Assembly (NCBI GenBank): GCA_964247055.1
Contig: OZ176054.1
Coordinates: forward strand, 2,418,001-2,482,000
Reading direction: 5' to 3'
DNA from: Paragordius varius
Taxonomy: Eukaryota; Nematomorpha
DNA length: 64,000 nucleotides
The notes beneath the pieces are model-generated. The model was given only the letters and a program-made list of their open reading frames with translations, was not told the origin of the DNA and made no database searches. Of the stretch, positions 26,831 through 38,712 are shown piece after piece. Positions within the stretch are counted from its first letter, which is position 1. Every line of letters begins with the position of its first letter. A program made the translations under genes and the position numbers.

Positions 26831-28899
26831 TAGTCCTTCGATTCGAATTGGGGTAGTTAAATACCCCAGACCTGTTTAAAATTAAATTTTAAATATGGAA
26901 GAAATCAAAATCATGGCAAAATTTTGCACTTATATAACATTAATAAACCGAAATATATAATAAACTTTTTTTCAAAAATACTTGATATTACTTATTTTAA
27001 GCTAAAACCGAAAGGTAAAAATTTAGTCAACGTGACATGTGCTTAATGTGACCAGATAGGCTGTTTTTCGCAGTACAGTACTGGGTTTTCAGAAAAAAAC
27101 TGCGCCAGTACTGCGCCCACTTTTGTACTGCTTTTTGAAAGTAAAAAAAATTAATTTGTTATAAATTTATATTAATTACCTTTTATTAATTCAAAAAAAT
27201 TATTTTAGAACTTAATTATATAGTACCCTCAATAAAAATAACCCCATAACTTGAAAAGAAATGGTTCATTTTGCGGTAATAAAACTAAGATTGGCCTATT
27301 ATTAATTATTTAAAATTTTATTTTCTGCTTGAATTATATATAAAACTTAGGATTGCAGCCTTTCGCGCAGTGGCGAAACTATCTCGGACTCCATACCGTA
27401 AGATTCAGGCAAATGGCTCTTTCACTCAGGGCTTCCGCAAAAAGAGGTGCCTCAAAATTTAAAATTAACAAAATTAATTTATGATATTTTGAAAAATGTT
27501 TGATCAAGTTTAGAAAGCTCATTTTTTGTTATAATTATCAAACGGAAAATTATATAGAAAATTGTTATTCCCTTAACATATTATATAAAATTTATTATAT
27601 ATGGCATATATCAAACCGGTTTTCGTATTAAAAAATTAAATTTTTACGTTTTCTATACTCATTAGGTGGGAGGTATGATAATACTTAATTTCCTAAACTT
27701 TAATTTTTATTAATTTATTTATTGTTTTACATAAACAAATTTGAGATATTTTGTTGAAGCGTACTTCTTACGATTTTGAAGCATGATGGAAACGGTGTAA
27801 GCTTTAAGATATAATAAATACCTTTTTCTAAATAATTCGATTAGGTTTAGAAGTTTAATTTAAAAGTTTGTTTGCTTGCAAATTTTGGAGAATTTTTGTA
27901 AAAAAAACAATTTTTATTTAACATAAATTTGCAAACGAACGAATATTTTAATCATAATTTTGATTGATTAGCAGTATCGAATTATATATATAAAATTAAC
28001 ATCTGAACCGTTTATATCGTTTCCATATGCTCAAAATAATACAAAGTACGCTTCAACAAAATTTTTCTAAAATTAAATTTATGAAAGTGTGTATATCAAA
28101 ATTTAGTATATATTTAAAATTATTGCACAATGTCGGAATTTTTGCCTTTATTTTAAGAGAACACTCCATTTTAAAAGAGCCAAAAAATTTGGGACTTTCA
28201 GAACCCACATCTAAAAATTTAAAATGATTAAAAACATTTTTTGCTTTTTAAATGTAGTTTATGTTATATTTTAGTGATTTTTTTTGAAATAAAGCATTTG
28301 GCTTTCAGCAAAAAATATATTTGAAAAAATTGCGCACTTGCAATTTTATATGGAGCACCTACCTCAAAAGTGTAAATAACTTTTTTTAATACTCGTAAAG
28401 GTTAAAACTAAAAGCACCATGATAATCCTGAATTTTGCTATCAGAATATATATATAATTCATCAGGATATTTTGTGGAAACTGTGTAATATACCACACCG
28501 ATGGTGTAAAAACAGGCAAAGTATGTTTTAATTTTGTGCCGCGTCTAAGTTCAAAATATCTGGTTACATTACATGTGCTCAATAGTAAAATTGAAAAATA
28601 ATAAAATTAAACCCTTTTTCTATTTAAATCAATGTTAGATGCAAATAAAAAGTAGCTTTAATTTTACCCTCAAAATTAAATGAAGCCCATATTTTTCAAA
28701 AATTTTGTAAAACAAAAATGGCGTCGAAGTAGTTTGACATAAAACTTTTTTCAAAACAAAATTTTTAGATATTTTGGCATATTTATATAATTTTTATTAG
28801 GATAGAATTATTTTAAATTGGGACTGCTTTCTTCGGTAGTTTTTTAAAAATCCTAACTTGTCTGGATTTAGATACTCCAATTTGTATAGAAGTGTTAAG
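26831..28899. mobile_element. Element R, copy 2, split by element E
   Basis: This is an inverted copy of 425-947. Its left part (26831-27034) matches the reverse complement of ~760-945, and its right part (28580-28899) matches that of ~430-745. The terminus 'ccttcgattcgaattgggg' followed by 'taccccag' is shared. The interior is interrupted by element E at 27044-28570. It sits between COG8 and ATG4, upstream of both. Confidence 0.72.
27044..28570 (+). mobile_element. Element E, copy 1 (1.5 kb, 9-bp target duplication, MULE-like)
   Basis: Perfect 9-bp duplications acatgtgct flank it at 27035-27043 and 28571-28579. The ends are short inverted repeats, taatgtgaccagata on the left and the complement of tatctggttacatt on the right. 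A 9-bp duplication is typical of Mutator-like elements, so I suggest a non-autonomous MULE. No transposase is present. It was inserted into element R: R copy 1 has the uninterrupted sequence. A second full-span copy is at 35951-40069. Confidence 0.8.
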
Positions 28900-29141
28900 A
28901 TAAAAACTCATATGAGATAAAATAATTTAAATATTTAATTTCCAATTTAAAAAATAACCAGCTTATATAGTGTAACGCTTCTTACTTAAATTTTATATAG
29001 TTATTTATATATGGTTCTCCGAAGTACTTATCACTTTGCATATGATTAACCAGCCGCTAGTTTTTTGAACATATAACCATATGATTTATTTACGGTGATC
29101 CTTGAATGCTATGTTGTTTTAGTTGGCCCGTATTTTTCATT

Positions 29142-32100
29142 ATGGATTACTTTTCAATAAAAAAAGTTTTATTTGATAATAAAATTTATATATTGGGACA
29201 CAAATATACAGGTTTTTAATATTTTTATCGTTTAGATGAGACCCAAATATCGCATGAAATATTGAAAAAATATGTTTTTACATATAGGAAAGATTTTCCT
29301 GCAATCAGTAAATTTAATCTCATTTATGTTTTAGATAGTAGTCAACACCTAACCTCAGATGCAGGATGGGGTTGCATGTTACGCGCAGGTCAAATGATGT
29401 TAGCAGAAGCCCTAAGTCGTCATTTCGCTAATCATAGTATGCAAAAATCAAAACTTTCATATTTTTAGGGCATATCTTAGATTTATCGATAGATAGTTTT
29501 CATGCTATTAATACCCAATTGGATCAAAAGACCACGATTTCGTTACCCGATTGCCAAACAGGTGATTCATTACAATGGGCATCTCCCTTGCAAAAGAAAT
29601 TATCTCAAGTGTATGAGTCGGCGAAACGAACCCTTATAGAGTATTGGTATTCATCACCTCAAACAATGTCGGAAACGCTCAATAATTCATATTACAATTA
29701 CTGTAAAATGGATAGTTTTGAGGCACGAGAGGATATGTTTTTCAAAATTTTTACTCATTTATCCACAATTTATAGCAGCACAACAGCTGATCAAACAAAT
29801 ATTCGTCTGAAATTGCTTGAAATGTTTGCTGATGACTGTAATGCCTTGTTTTCTATCCATAACATTTCAACGACCTCCACAAATAAAGGCGGAACAGCTG
29901 AACAAACCAATTCACCAAAATCTACAGGATTATCTTGTGAATATTCGGTTCCCGGTAAATGGTTTGGACCAAATTCCGTTTCCCAAGCCATAAAGTTTTT
30001 TACTTTTTGTTTTTCAAAAATCACAATTTTTTGACTCTTAATTATTTTAGAATGAGTTAAAATATCAATTATTAAACTAATCGAAAATAATGTTTAAATA
30101 TGGATAATTAATTTGTCTGTTTTGATGTTAATAGGTTTCGTAAGCTAATGTCAAAATATAAATATCATATATGTGGTGAATATACATTTTAATTTATTTA
30201 ACCATTCTTTTGTATTTTTATAACTATTTAACATTTTTTTAGAGCAATCATTCAAAATGAACCCGAGTTATGGTTAAATTTTCACGTAGCAATGGATAAT
30301 GCAATTGTTTTATCCGTCATAAGTAATTATAATTACGAATTTACTAAATATGTTATTTTAATTAAGTTATTAATGTAATATTTATATAAAAAGCGTATTT
30401 TATATTAAAACAGTATCTTTATAATCATGTAAATATAAGCAAATTAAATTATAACAAAAAAAACTAATTATCTTTTGCATATATTAATTTTAAAACCTTT
30501 TTGAAATTCATTATGAAACTGAGATGAAATGATTTTTTTTTGAAAATAGTCATTGTTTAAATAAATATTATACATTGTTTCGTTTATATTGAAAGATATT
30601 TAATTATATATATTATTAATTGAAAAACTACAATTTAGGAAAATATTTTGAAACAAAAAGCACTGGACAAAATTTATTTGCACCTGAAAATTCTGTTGTT
30701 GAATCCACCATTTCAGTAGATACCGGTTTATCCAACAATCAATCGCAATCATCTGAACCATTAAATATTTCAACTCCATCTCAAAAATCATTAATTTTAG
30801 TTATACCGCTTCGATTGGGTTTAACCAACATAATTCCCGCTTATTTTGATGCATTAAAGGTATTTTTCTAGAAATATAAAAAAACTTTTTACTTAATTAC
30901 TGAGGACTAAAAGTTTCATAATATGTAAAAATATTCCACATAATAAAAAAATGGTTTATAATCTTACGTATAAAAATATATGAATTAATACAATAATCAA
31001 TATAAAGTCATATTGACACCTCCGCGTGGTAATGCGCTAAAGGTAGGGGCCAGTTTTTAATGATCTGTAAACTCATTAGTTGTACACAAGGGCATGTGTT
31101 ACGTAAAAAATCGTCTCAGATTACCACGAAGTATAAAAATTATGAATATGAATTTACTTACTAGTACCAAAACTCTGAATCAGGACTCCTACTCTTGATG
31201 ATCATAATATCGATTATAAATTAGTTTAAGCCTTATTTTAAATACATGATATGCGCTCGAAAATTACTTACAATATAAAATGTAATGTGTTTAAGGGTGG
31301 AATACAACCTTGTTAAAGCCATTCTTATTTTCATTTATTACAGTAAAAATTGATTATAAGACAATTATTTAAAACTAGAAGACAAATATTTTGTAGCAGA
31401 ATAAGGATTATATGGATGTAAATTGGAAACATAATTTATTATATAGTTTTAGATATTATGAGGTCACAATTGTATGACTCCCTTAAAAAATATTTTATCT
31501 TTTAGTTTTTGCGTTTATGATATGTTTTCTATTTTTAGGCCTTTTTCCAAATACCACAATGTTTGGGTATTCTTGGTGGTCAGCCTAAACATGCTCTTTG
31601 GTTTTTTGGGTATTCAGGTAAGATAATCCATAAAGATTTTTATATATATATTTGCTTTTTTTATTTTAAACCTTGTTTAAAAGTAAATTTGGAATGTTTT
31701 ATTCTGATTTTTGTATGTGGGAGACATTGCATACAGACAATTTCGCATCTGTATTTTAATTTTTTAATTATTCTTTAAGTTAAAATCCTCAAAACCGTGT
31801 TTTTTGGTTAAAATTATATTTTTATAAATGATTTTTTACATAATTTAGTTTTAATACGACTTTATTTGACAAAACTTTTAACCATTTAGATAATGATCTC
31901 ATATATTTTGATCCACACATTGTGCAAACAGCTGTTCCACTCACCGAATTAAAGAGCTTGACAAACAAGTTATCGAAAGCGCAATCGTTTTCTTACAAGG
32001 ATTTAGTTACTGAGGGTATGCAAAAAACGCTCAGTATTCTAAAATCATATCATTGTATAATCACACACAATGAGGAGAACCATATATCCGAAACGCCTAA

Positions 32101-33335
32101 AAAGAATGAAAAAAAGTCCGAGGATGTTTTGTTAAATGATTATTATAATGATAAGTCTACCGCCGAAAAAATTTCAACAAAAACTAAAAATGAAAATAGC
32201 AATAATAATAGTAATTTACGGCAAGAATTTGACATAATAAACGGCGAATTCCTTGGAACAATGGCATTTTCTCAATTAGATCCATCCTTGTGCCTTGCTT
32301 TTTATTGCAAGGATTTGTCCGATTTTAATGATCTAGTTGATAATATAAGAGAGGTAAAAATAAATTTTTTATTTAATTGTTTGAAACTAGAATGGATTTG
32401 ATTATTGTTCCATATTTAATAATCCTTTTTAATTGATATTTTATGTTAGAAAATGTTGAAACCATTTACGTGCCCAATGTTTGAAGTTTTGGAGGAACCT
32501 TTGATGCCATTTTGGGAGGTTGATCCACAAACCATGAATGATAATATGAAATCAAGTATGGATTTTTTTTATTTTGTAAACCATTTTTAATGTTAGCTTT
32601 TTAAAATTTACCTTAATTAAATGAAATTCATGGTTCGGTCAAATATAATTAAATTTTCAAAACCCCGAGGCATAATACACAAAAATCCAAAATCATAGTA
32701 CTAAAAAACCAAAACAATTCGCAATGAAAAAATAAGTATTTTTTGCCTATTTAAGCTCATAAGTTTTGTACAAAGATATTTCACTAAAAAATGTTAAATT
32801 ACAAATGTAAGCGTTTAAAAAAAATGGTATATACTTTCCGATGATTGAATAAGTAATTTTAATCTGTTTTTAACTATAAATATTTACAGATTTAAATCCT
32901 GGTAATAACCCATATGAAAGCGATCATAGTTCCTCAGGATTAAGTATAGGGAACACACCAGATCACAATTATTTAATTGGCCCCAATGTTAAGGCTGGTG
33001 ACAAAAGTCGCACACTTTCACAATGCTCATCATCAACCACCAAATCCAAACAAAGTTTTTTGAAAATTATTTTAATCCTTTTATAAGTTTTGTTTGAATA
33101 AAATTTTAAAAAGTTTCAACAAATGATGTTTATTTTGAAATTTTATGTGAATTTTTTATATATACCATATAAATATTATATTTTAATAGCAAGGATCTTT
33201 TAAGTGTTAACAAATTTTATTAAGAAATATTTTTTTATAAAAATTTGAATTTTATATTTTTAAAATGCTTTTATAACGTGATTTATTTTTATAGATATTA
33301 CATCGGATGTCTTTGAAGAGTTTGAAGTTATTTAG
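29142..33335 (+). CDS. ATG4: ATG4 autophagy cysteine protease
   Basis: Ten exons: 29142-29211, 29236-29436, 29469-29994, 30243-30322, 30639-30859, 31539-31617, 31890-32353, 32450-32555, 32890-33054, 33295-33335; 1953 nt, 650 aa. ATG4 (peptidase family C54) trims Atg8/LC3 proteins and removes them from lipid. The catalytic Cys70 lies in 'SDAGWGCMLRAGQMM', matching Cys74 of human ATG4B; the Asp400 and His402 pair is in 'YFDPH'. 'YILGHKY', 'FTYRKDFPAI', 'GPNSVSQ', 'FHVAMDN' and 'LVIPLRLGLT' are all family blocks. The protein ends 'EEFEVI', like the C-terminal LC3-binding motif of ATG4B (EDFEIL). It is longer than human paralogues (393-474 aa) because of low-complexity inserts in exons 3, 5, 7 and 9. 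Introns 1 and 2 are 24 and 32 nt. An ATTAAA at 33369 is a possible polyadenylation signal. Confidence 0.95.
29212..29235 (+). other. ATG4 intron 1, 24-nt micro-intron
   Basis: GT-AG bounded with an in-frame stop if retained. Removal joins 'YILGHKYT' to 'DETQISHEIL', giving the normal ATG4 spacing to FTYRK. Confidence 0.88.
29437..29468 (+). other. ATG4 intron 2, 32-nt micro-intron
   Basis: GT-AG bounded. Retention would run into a stop; removal joins 'SRHFANH' to 'RHILDLSIDSF' in phase. Confidence 0.8.
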
Positions 33336-33589
33336 CTAAAGTAGCATATTTAATGTTGATTATTGTGTATTAAAGTAATTTTTACGGGCTTGCATTATTT
33401 ATCCTATATTAATATATTGTTTGCAAGGTAAATAAATTAGTATACGCATATTACTTGTTTATATGTTGATAAAATATAATTAATTGATATTCTCTCCCAA
33501 CTTTGGACAAAAATTGCTTCAAAGCCACGTTATTTTTTTCTGGCCTCGTATTTTTCAGAGAATAGGGTGCTATCTAGCGGTTTAAAGAA
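33336..33589. other. ATG4 3' flank
   Basis: Short AT-rich stretch after the ATG4 stop, running into the tandem array. ATTAAA at 33369-33374 may be the polyadenylation signal. Nothing else is seen. Confidence 0.4.
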
Positions 33590-34560
33590 AATGCGCTGAA
33601 TTTTCGCCTTTACTGGAAACACCTTATACTACATATATAGTCTTATAATTTTGGTGAACCTCATCGTGGCCCTAGTTAGGCCACTTTTTGCAAAATACAA
33701 CATGGCTTATTTTACAGAGGAACCATCAAGCTAAGGGATATTTAAAAAAACCGTTTGACTTAAATTTTTACCCTTATACTGGAAATAGGTAAAACTTTTT
33801 ACGGAACCATATCATCAATGTGTTTTTCGAAATTTACTTTCAAAGCCACGTTAATTTTATATACCGCCCATTGTAGAGTGAGTGGAATCTTAACCTAGCG
33901 GTTAATTTATTAAATAGGCGAGCTTATTTTTTATGCTGGGAATAACTAAATTTCCTATATATATGCTCGCAACTTTGGCGTAAAATTGCTTTTAAGCCAC
34001 GTTATTATTATATGGTGGTTTATTTTACAGGTTATGGGGCCCTTACCACCTGACTTTTATAAAAGAAGCGGTCAAATTTTTTTACATTTGTCCTAGAAAT
34101 AGCTAGAACCCTTATTTTAGACGGTCTCTTGGTCGAAAACCTGTGCATAGTTTTTTTTAAATGATGATTCATTTTACATAGGATGAACCTTACCGAGAGG
34201 CTCATTTAAAAAGACGCTGATATACAAATTTTATCTATGAGCTGAAAATTTCTGAAGTCATTATTGAATCCATATGATCTCACGAGTTTTCCGTAATTTG
34301 CTTCAAAGCTCCTATATAGTGGTGCATTTTACAGAAGGTAAAGCCCTAGTCCCAATTTGACAAAAAAAGCGCTGGATCAAAAGTTTCCCTTTATACTGGT
34401 AATATCTAAATTTCCATATATTTGTATAATATGCTTGGGAGAAGAATTGCTTAACAAATATATTTTTTGGCAGTAGGTTTTGTAAAAATGTTATTTTACG
34501 GGTTATTGGACTAATTTTAACAACCGAGCCCAGCATTTCGGATTATTCGTAAAAAATATA
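33590..34560. repeat. Degenerate tandem array, ~155-bp monomers
   Basis: Related blocks start near 33590, 33754, 33922, 34073, 34216 and 34371 (spacing 143-168 bp). Each has a GCG-type start, a 'ccctttatactgg' type run, 'ttgcttcaaagccacgtta' and a 'ttattttacagg...ggg' segment. The layout and several words ('tatgatctcacgagttttcc', 'tatggtgg') recall the array at 1020-2340, so both probably derive from one family. Confidence 0.6.
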
Positions 34561-34830
34561 TTATTGAATTTGATTAGGTTTTCACTTTTCCAGAATACTT
34601 TATTTAAAAACTCGTATTTTCTAATGGTATGCGAAATTAAGAGTCTAATTCGAAAAAGCATCTTGACTGTAGCGTGCGCATTTATATCTAAATGAAAATT
34701 TCCCACTTTTGGCTTTGAATAGGCAAGTCCGTTTATTGAAATTTCAAATCCAACATTTTTTATACATATATTAAACAATTATTTTGCTGACACTACCGAT
34801 TCCTTCTATTCACATCCGAAATGTCTAGAT

Positions 34831-35110
34831 CAGAGCTGTCCAACATGCGGCCCTCCGTGGCTTAATGCACGGCTCGCGAGAAATCTGAAAAATAATTTGC
34901 ATAATATGCTCATAAAATATTATTAAAATTGATATTTTTCAAATATGTCTTTCCAATTGGCATAAACTAGTTAAAATTGTTATATTATGTTTGAAATTTA
35001 CAGTCTTACATTTGGTATGTACTATATTTATGAATGCCCATATATCCTTTTGCCGCCCGTCAGTTTCAAGTCAAAAACGCGGCCCTGTACATTTGTTTTG
35101 GATACTCCTG
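34831..35110. mobile_element. hAT-type MITE, 280 bp
   Basis: Ends are cagagctgtccaac on the left and the complement of ttggatactcctg on the right, followed inwards by inverted gcggccc / gggccgc. The flanks gtctagat (34823-34830) and gtctacgt (35111-35118) form an 8-bp duplication with two differences, as hAT elements make. No transposase is present. Confidence 0.72.
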
Positions 35111-35284
35111 GTCTACGTCATTTCTATTTCTGCTCTAACAAATTTTAAATACGTTTTTCGGGTTTTTTATAACTTTTTGGGTTATATTAATTTCTTTTTC
35201 ATATAGATAAACACATCATATAACAATAGATTTTAGTTATAAACTGCCTAGGAACACTATGGATAATACCCGTTTTCAAATGTT

Positions 35285-35690
35285 TTAAATTGCACAGTGT
35301 CTGCAAAATATCCCGATAAAATATATATTCGGATAGAAAAATGTATCAGGATTATCATGATAATTTTGGTTTTGACGCTTACGAGTGATATAAGAAGGTT
35401 ATTCTCAATTTTAGGGAACTGCTCCATATCAGAAAATGACGAAATTGCGCTTCTTTCTTACTTTATGACCTTTTCCATTTTCTATCCTAGTTGACATGGT
35501 AGTTTTACATCCCAGAGCTCAGTTTTATAAATAAACTAACATGAAAGGTATTTTAATTAAAATTTAGTTAGCAAAAATTGTCTCAGGATGTATAATAAAA
35601 ACCTTGTTTTTACAGTTTTTAGACTTTTAGCTCTAAAATTGGGACAGCTCCAAAACACGCTTGAAACGAACAGCTGATATTAAAATCAAA
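35285..35690 (-). mobile_element. Element E fragment, inverted and diverged
   Basis: The stretch 'tcaggattatcatgataa' with its flanks, 'acgagtgatataagaag' and 'gaactgctccatat' match the reverse complement of the right third of element E (about 28560 down to 28200) in order. It has lost both ends, so it is older than the two full-span copies. Confidence 0.5.
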
Positions 35691-36042
35691 AATATTTTTT
35701 TGATGGTAAAATGTAGCCTGAAAGCTTTCTAAAGTGGATTATTTATATTTTTAGCCATAATATACATAAAGTTGTCTGTTGAAATAACGATTATGAAAAA
35801 ACATAGAAAAAAATGGCAACAAAGTTTTTACAATTTAACATTTTTTTAAAAAAAAATTATTTATGCACCTTGGCTAAATATTATTTGATTCGACTCAATT
35901 TCTTATACACTTATTAAAGTATTTAATTTTCATATCGCTCTATATAAAACTAAGACCAGGTAGGCTGTTTTTCGCAGTACATACTTTCAGGAAAAAAAAT
36001 GCGCCTGTACTGCGCCCACTTTTGTACTGCTTTTTGAAATTA

Positions 36043-38712
36043 TACAGTGCTCAACAAGGTTTTGCGCCACCCCATTTTTTTGCATTTTCTGTTACCTAAT
36101 GGCATGGAAAGGCCAAAACAAAAAAAAATTGAGGCCCCAATAGGATTTTTTTAAATTTTAAATTAAATTTTGTATTTAGTTTTAAAAAACAATTATTCCT
36201 CGTGCACATATATTTAAACGAGCAAGTAAATACAAGTGGTATTCAAAGCCAGGTTTTTTATTTTAATTTTAGAACGATGCAAAAATGATCCAAATATACC
36301 AGCCCCAGTATACGATACCACAGAAGATTTATTTAGAAGATGCCAAAAATGTTATTGATGATCCCTATAATAGAACTTTATAAAAATGTCGTCGATCTTT
36401 ATCTTAAAATATAAACTGCCCCAAATCGCTGATGAAGGTTTGTTATTTCTTTTGCATGAATACTTCTTATCGAGCGGGCTTGTTATAAGACAAAGAAATA
36501 CACAATTCCAAAAAAGCGCTCGGGAAGACAAAAACGATCACTACAATCAGCTGTGCTTAAAATTAGAAAACGCTGCTAAATATAACAACAACTACTTTGC
36601 TGAAGTAGATCCCATTGCTCCACGCAGGTCTAAAAGCTACAAAGGCCCAATGAGAGAGGAAGATGGATATATCATCACAGACAAAAAAACACTGGTGGAA
36701 CAATGGGAACAATATGTATTAAAATTATACGGCTCCAGTCCATCGAACGCCGATAAAAACAGTAATATCTATCAACATGACCCGCCAATCAGAAGAAGTT
36801 GAATGGGCGCTCAACCATTCCCCAAACAACAAATCTGAGGGGTACAACGATATTCCGACCGAACTCATTCGTTTTATCCCAATTCATATCCTAACTGACT
36901 TATTCCAAAAGATATTTGCTCACGCCTCATTCTCCCAAGATTGGTGCAAATCAATACTCATCCCCATCTTTAAAAAGGCGATCCTAAATTATTTAACAAC
37001 TATAGAACTATAGCGCTAATCAATTAAGCATCAAAAGTTTTTCTCAAAATAATTCACAGGCGTATCCAAGGCATAATTGAAGCCGAACTTTCTAATACCC
37101 AAGCGGAATCTAGAACCAATCGCGGATGCAGGGACATGATCAGCAATATACGTTGGATATTCAAAAAACAAATTAATTTCAGAAAGACCCACATCTGCTT
37201 CATTGAGTTTTCAAAGGCCTTCGACAGCGTGAAGCACGACACGCTGTGGAAGGCTCTATCTCAGATGGGAGTTTCAGATCACATATTAAACGTCATCAAA
37301 TCCCTTTACTCCAATTCATCACTAACCATAAAAACCCCACACGACACGAGTAATTGGATACGAATGAACAATGGTTTACGACAAGGATGCGTCCTTTCAC
37401 CGACTCTTTTTAACGTCTGCATAGAAAGCGTATTAAGAAACATATATAAAGCTAATGACATAAGCATCGCCGGCAATATTATATCATCACTTCACTATGC
37501 TGATGATACTATATTGCTGTAAAATTCAGTGGACAACCTAAAAAAACTCTTAACTGAATTCTCAAATGAATGTCAAAAATTTGGATTGACGATCAACTAC
37601 AAAAAACTAAAATCATGATTATAAACGCTCATAACCACTATAACAACTTATCTTTTCACAACCAACAAATAGAAGTAGTGTCCCAATACACTTACATAGG
37701 CAGTCTTATAAATACGACTAACAACAGCACCCCTGACATCAGAAGAAGAATAGGAATTGCTAAGACAAAAATGATAAAATATAATAAACTATGGTCATCA
37801 TATGACATCAAACTTAAAACAAAAATCCGTTTAGTTAAATCCCAATATTTCCTAGCATGCTATACGCATCAGAAAGCTGGACAATAAAAACGGTAGACGA
37901 AAAATACATTAACGCCTTTGAAATCTGGTGCTGGCGGAAGATACTTCGAATCACTTGGAAAGACAAAATAAAGAACACTGTAATCCTTGACAAAATAAAC
38001 CCCGAGATACACCTGATTGGCATGTGCCTCATGAAATTATCATACTTTGATCTCATTACCAGAACTAACGACTTGGAATTCCAACTAATGACAGGCAAGG
38101 TCGAAGGATCCAGGAAACGTGGACGCTACAAGATGCGCTGGATCGAAAACCTAACCAAAGAAACCAATCTCTCTTTACAACAGCTAACATCATCACTTAC
38201 CATCGAATAAACTGGAGAAAATACACCTTCGAAAAGCAATAAATCGACAACGATCTTTGCTATAATAATAATAAATATCAATTTATTCAATATGTTAATT
38301 AAAAATTCTATATGTATTTAATAAAAAAAAACTTTAATAGAATCAAAATATACTGCTAATAGCCAAAGAGTATTCAACATCAAAAATTTTAAAAATCGAA
38401 AAGGAATATATGGTGTGTGATATGATATCTCGGCGGCTTGCACAATATCTGCAAAAATCCCTCAGGAATCCTATAATTATGCCAGATAAACGCTTTAATA
38501 AATGATATTAATTTTATAACATAATAACTTTTTATTAGTTATCTAAATTTTCTCTCAATATTCTCTTGTTTTAAAAATTGAAAAAACTATAATATCTCAA
38601 AATTCTGATTGGGGGATCAAAAGTTTTTCAAATTCGGTTTTACACTCAAATTAGTTATAATTTATTTTTTTGAGGGGTGGTGCTCAAAAATGTCCAAATT
38701 TGTCGAGTAGTA
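36043..38712. mobile_element. Tc1/mariner-like relic (T), copy 1, filled by a LINE
   Basis: The left end reads tacagtgctcaacaagg then ccacccc; the complement of the right end reads tactactcgacaaa then gcaccacccc, an imperfect inverted repeat of ~30-40 bp. It interrupts element E. The right part (38380-38712) has a second copy at 41850-43600 in GET4 intron 4. No transposase frame survives. The assignment to Tc1/mariner rests on the CAGT start and apparent TA flanks only. Confidence 0.5.
36290..38280 (+). mobile_element. LINE (non-LTR retrotransposon), 5'-truncated, RTE-like
   Basis: Reverse transcriptase blocks appear in order: 'NNKSEGYNDIPTELI' (36820), 'FIEFSKAFDSVKHDTLW' (37200), 'NNGLRQGCVLSPTLF' (37370), 'LHYADDTILL' (37490) with the catalytic YADD, and the C-terminal 'RKRGRYKMRWIENL' (38120). 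The element ends at a short ATAATAATAATA tail near 38264-38275, as RTE-type LINEs do. No endonuclease domain is seen. The frame changes near 36790 and 37000, and a stop follows the YADD block, so it is inactive, though far better kept than the two fragments in COG8 intron 3. The clade call is from motif memory. Confidence 0.82.

Noticed and set aside
30136-30177. Possible extra ATG4 exon between exons 3 and 4, bounded by AG and a weak GT.
   Set aside because: Joining exon 3 directly to 30243 gives near-gapless alignment to human ATG4B through 'FHVAMDN'; adding this piece lengthens a conserved region.
31341-31480. 'acagtaaaaattgattata' in ATG4 intron 5 as a fourth MITE M copy.
   Set aside because: Only ~25 bp match and no right end was found; could be chance.
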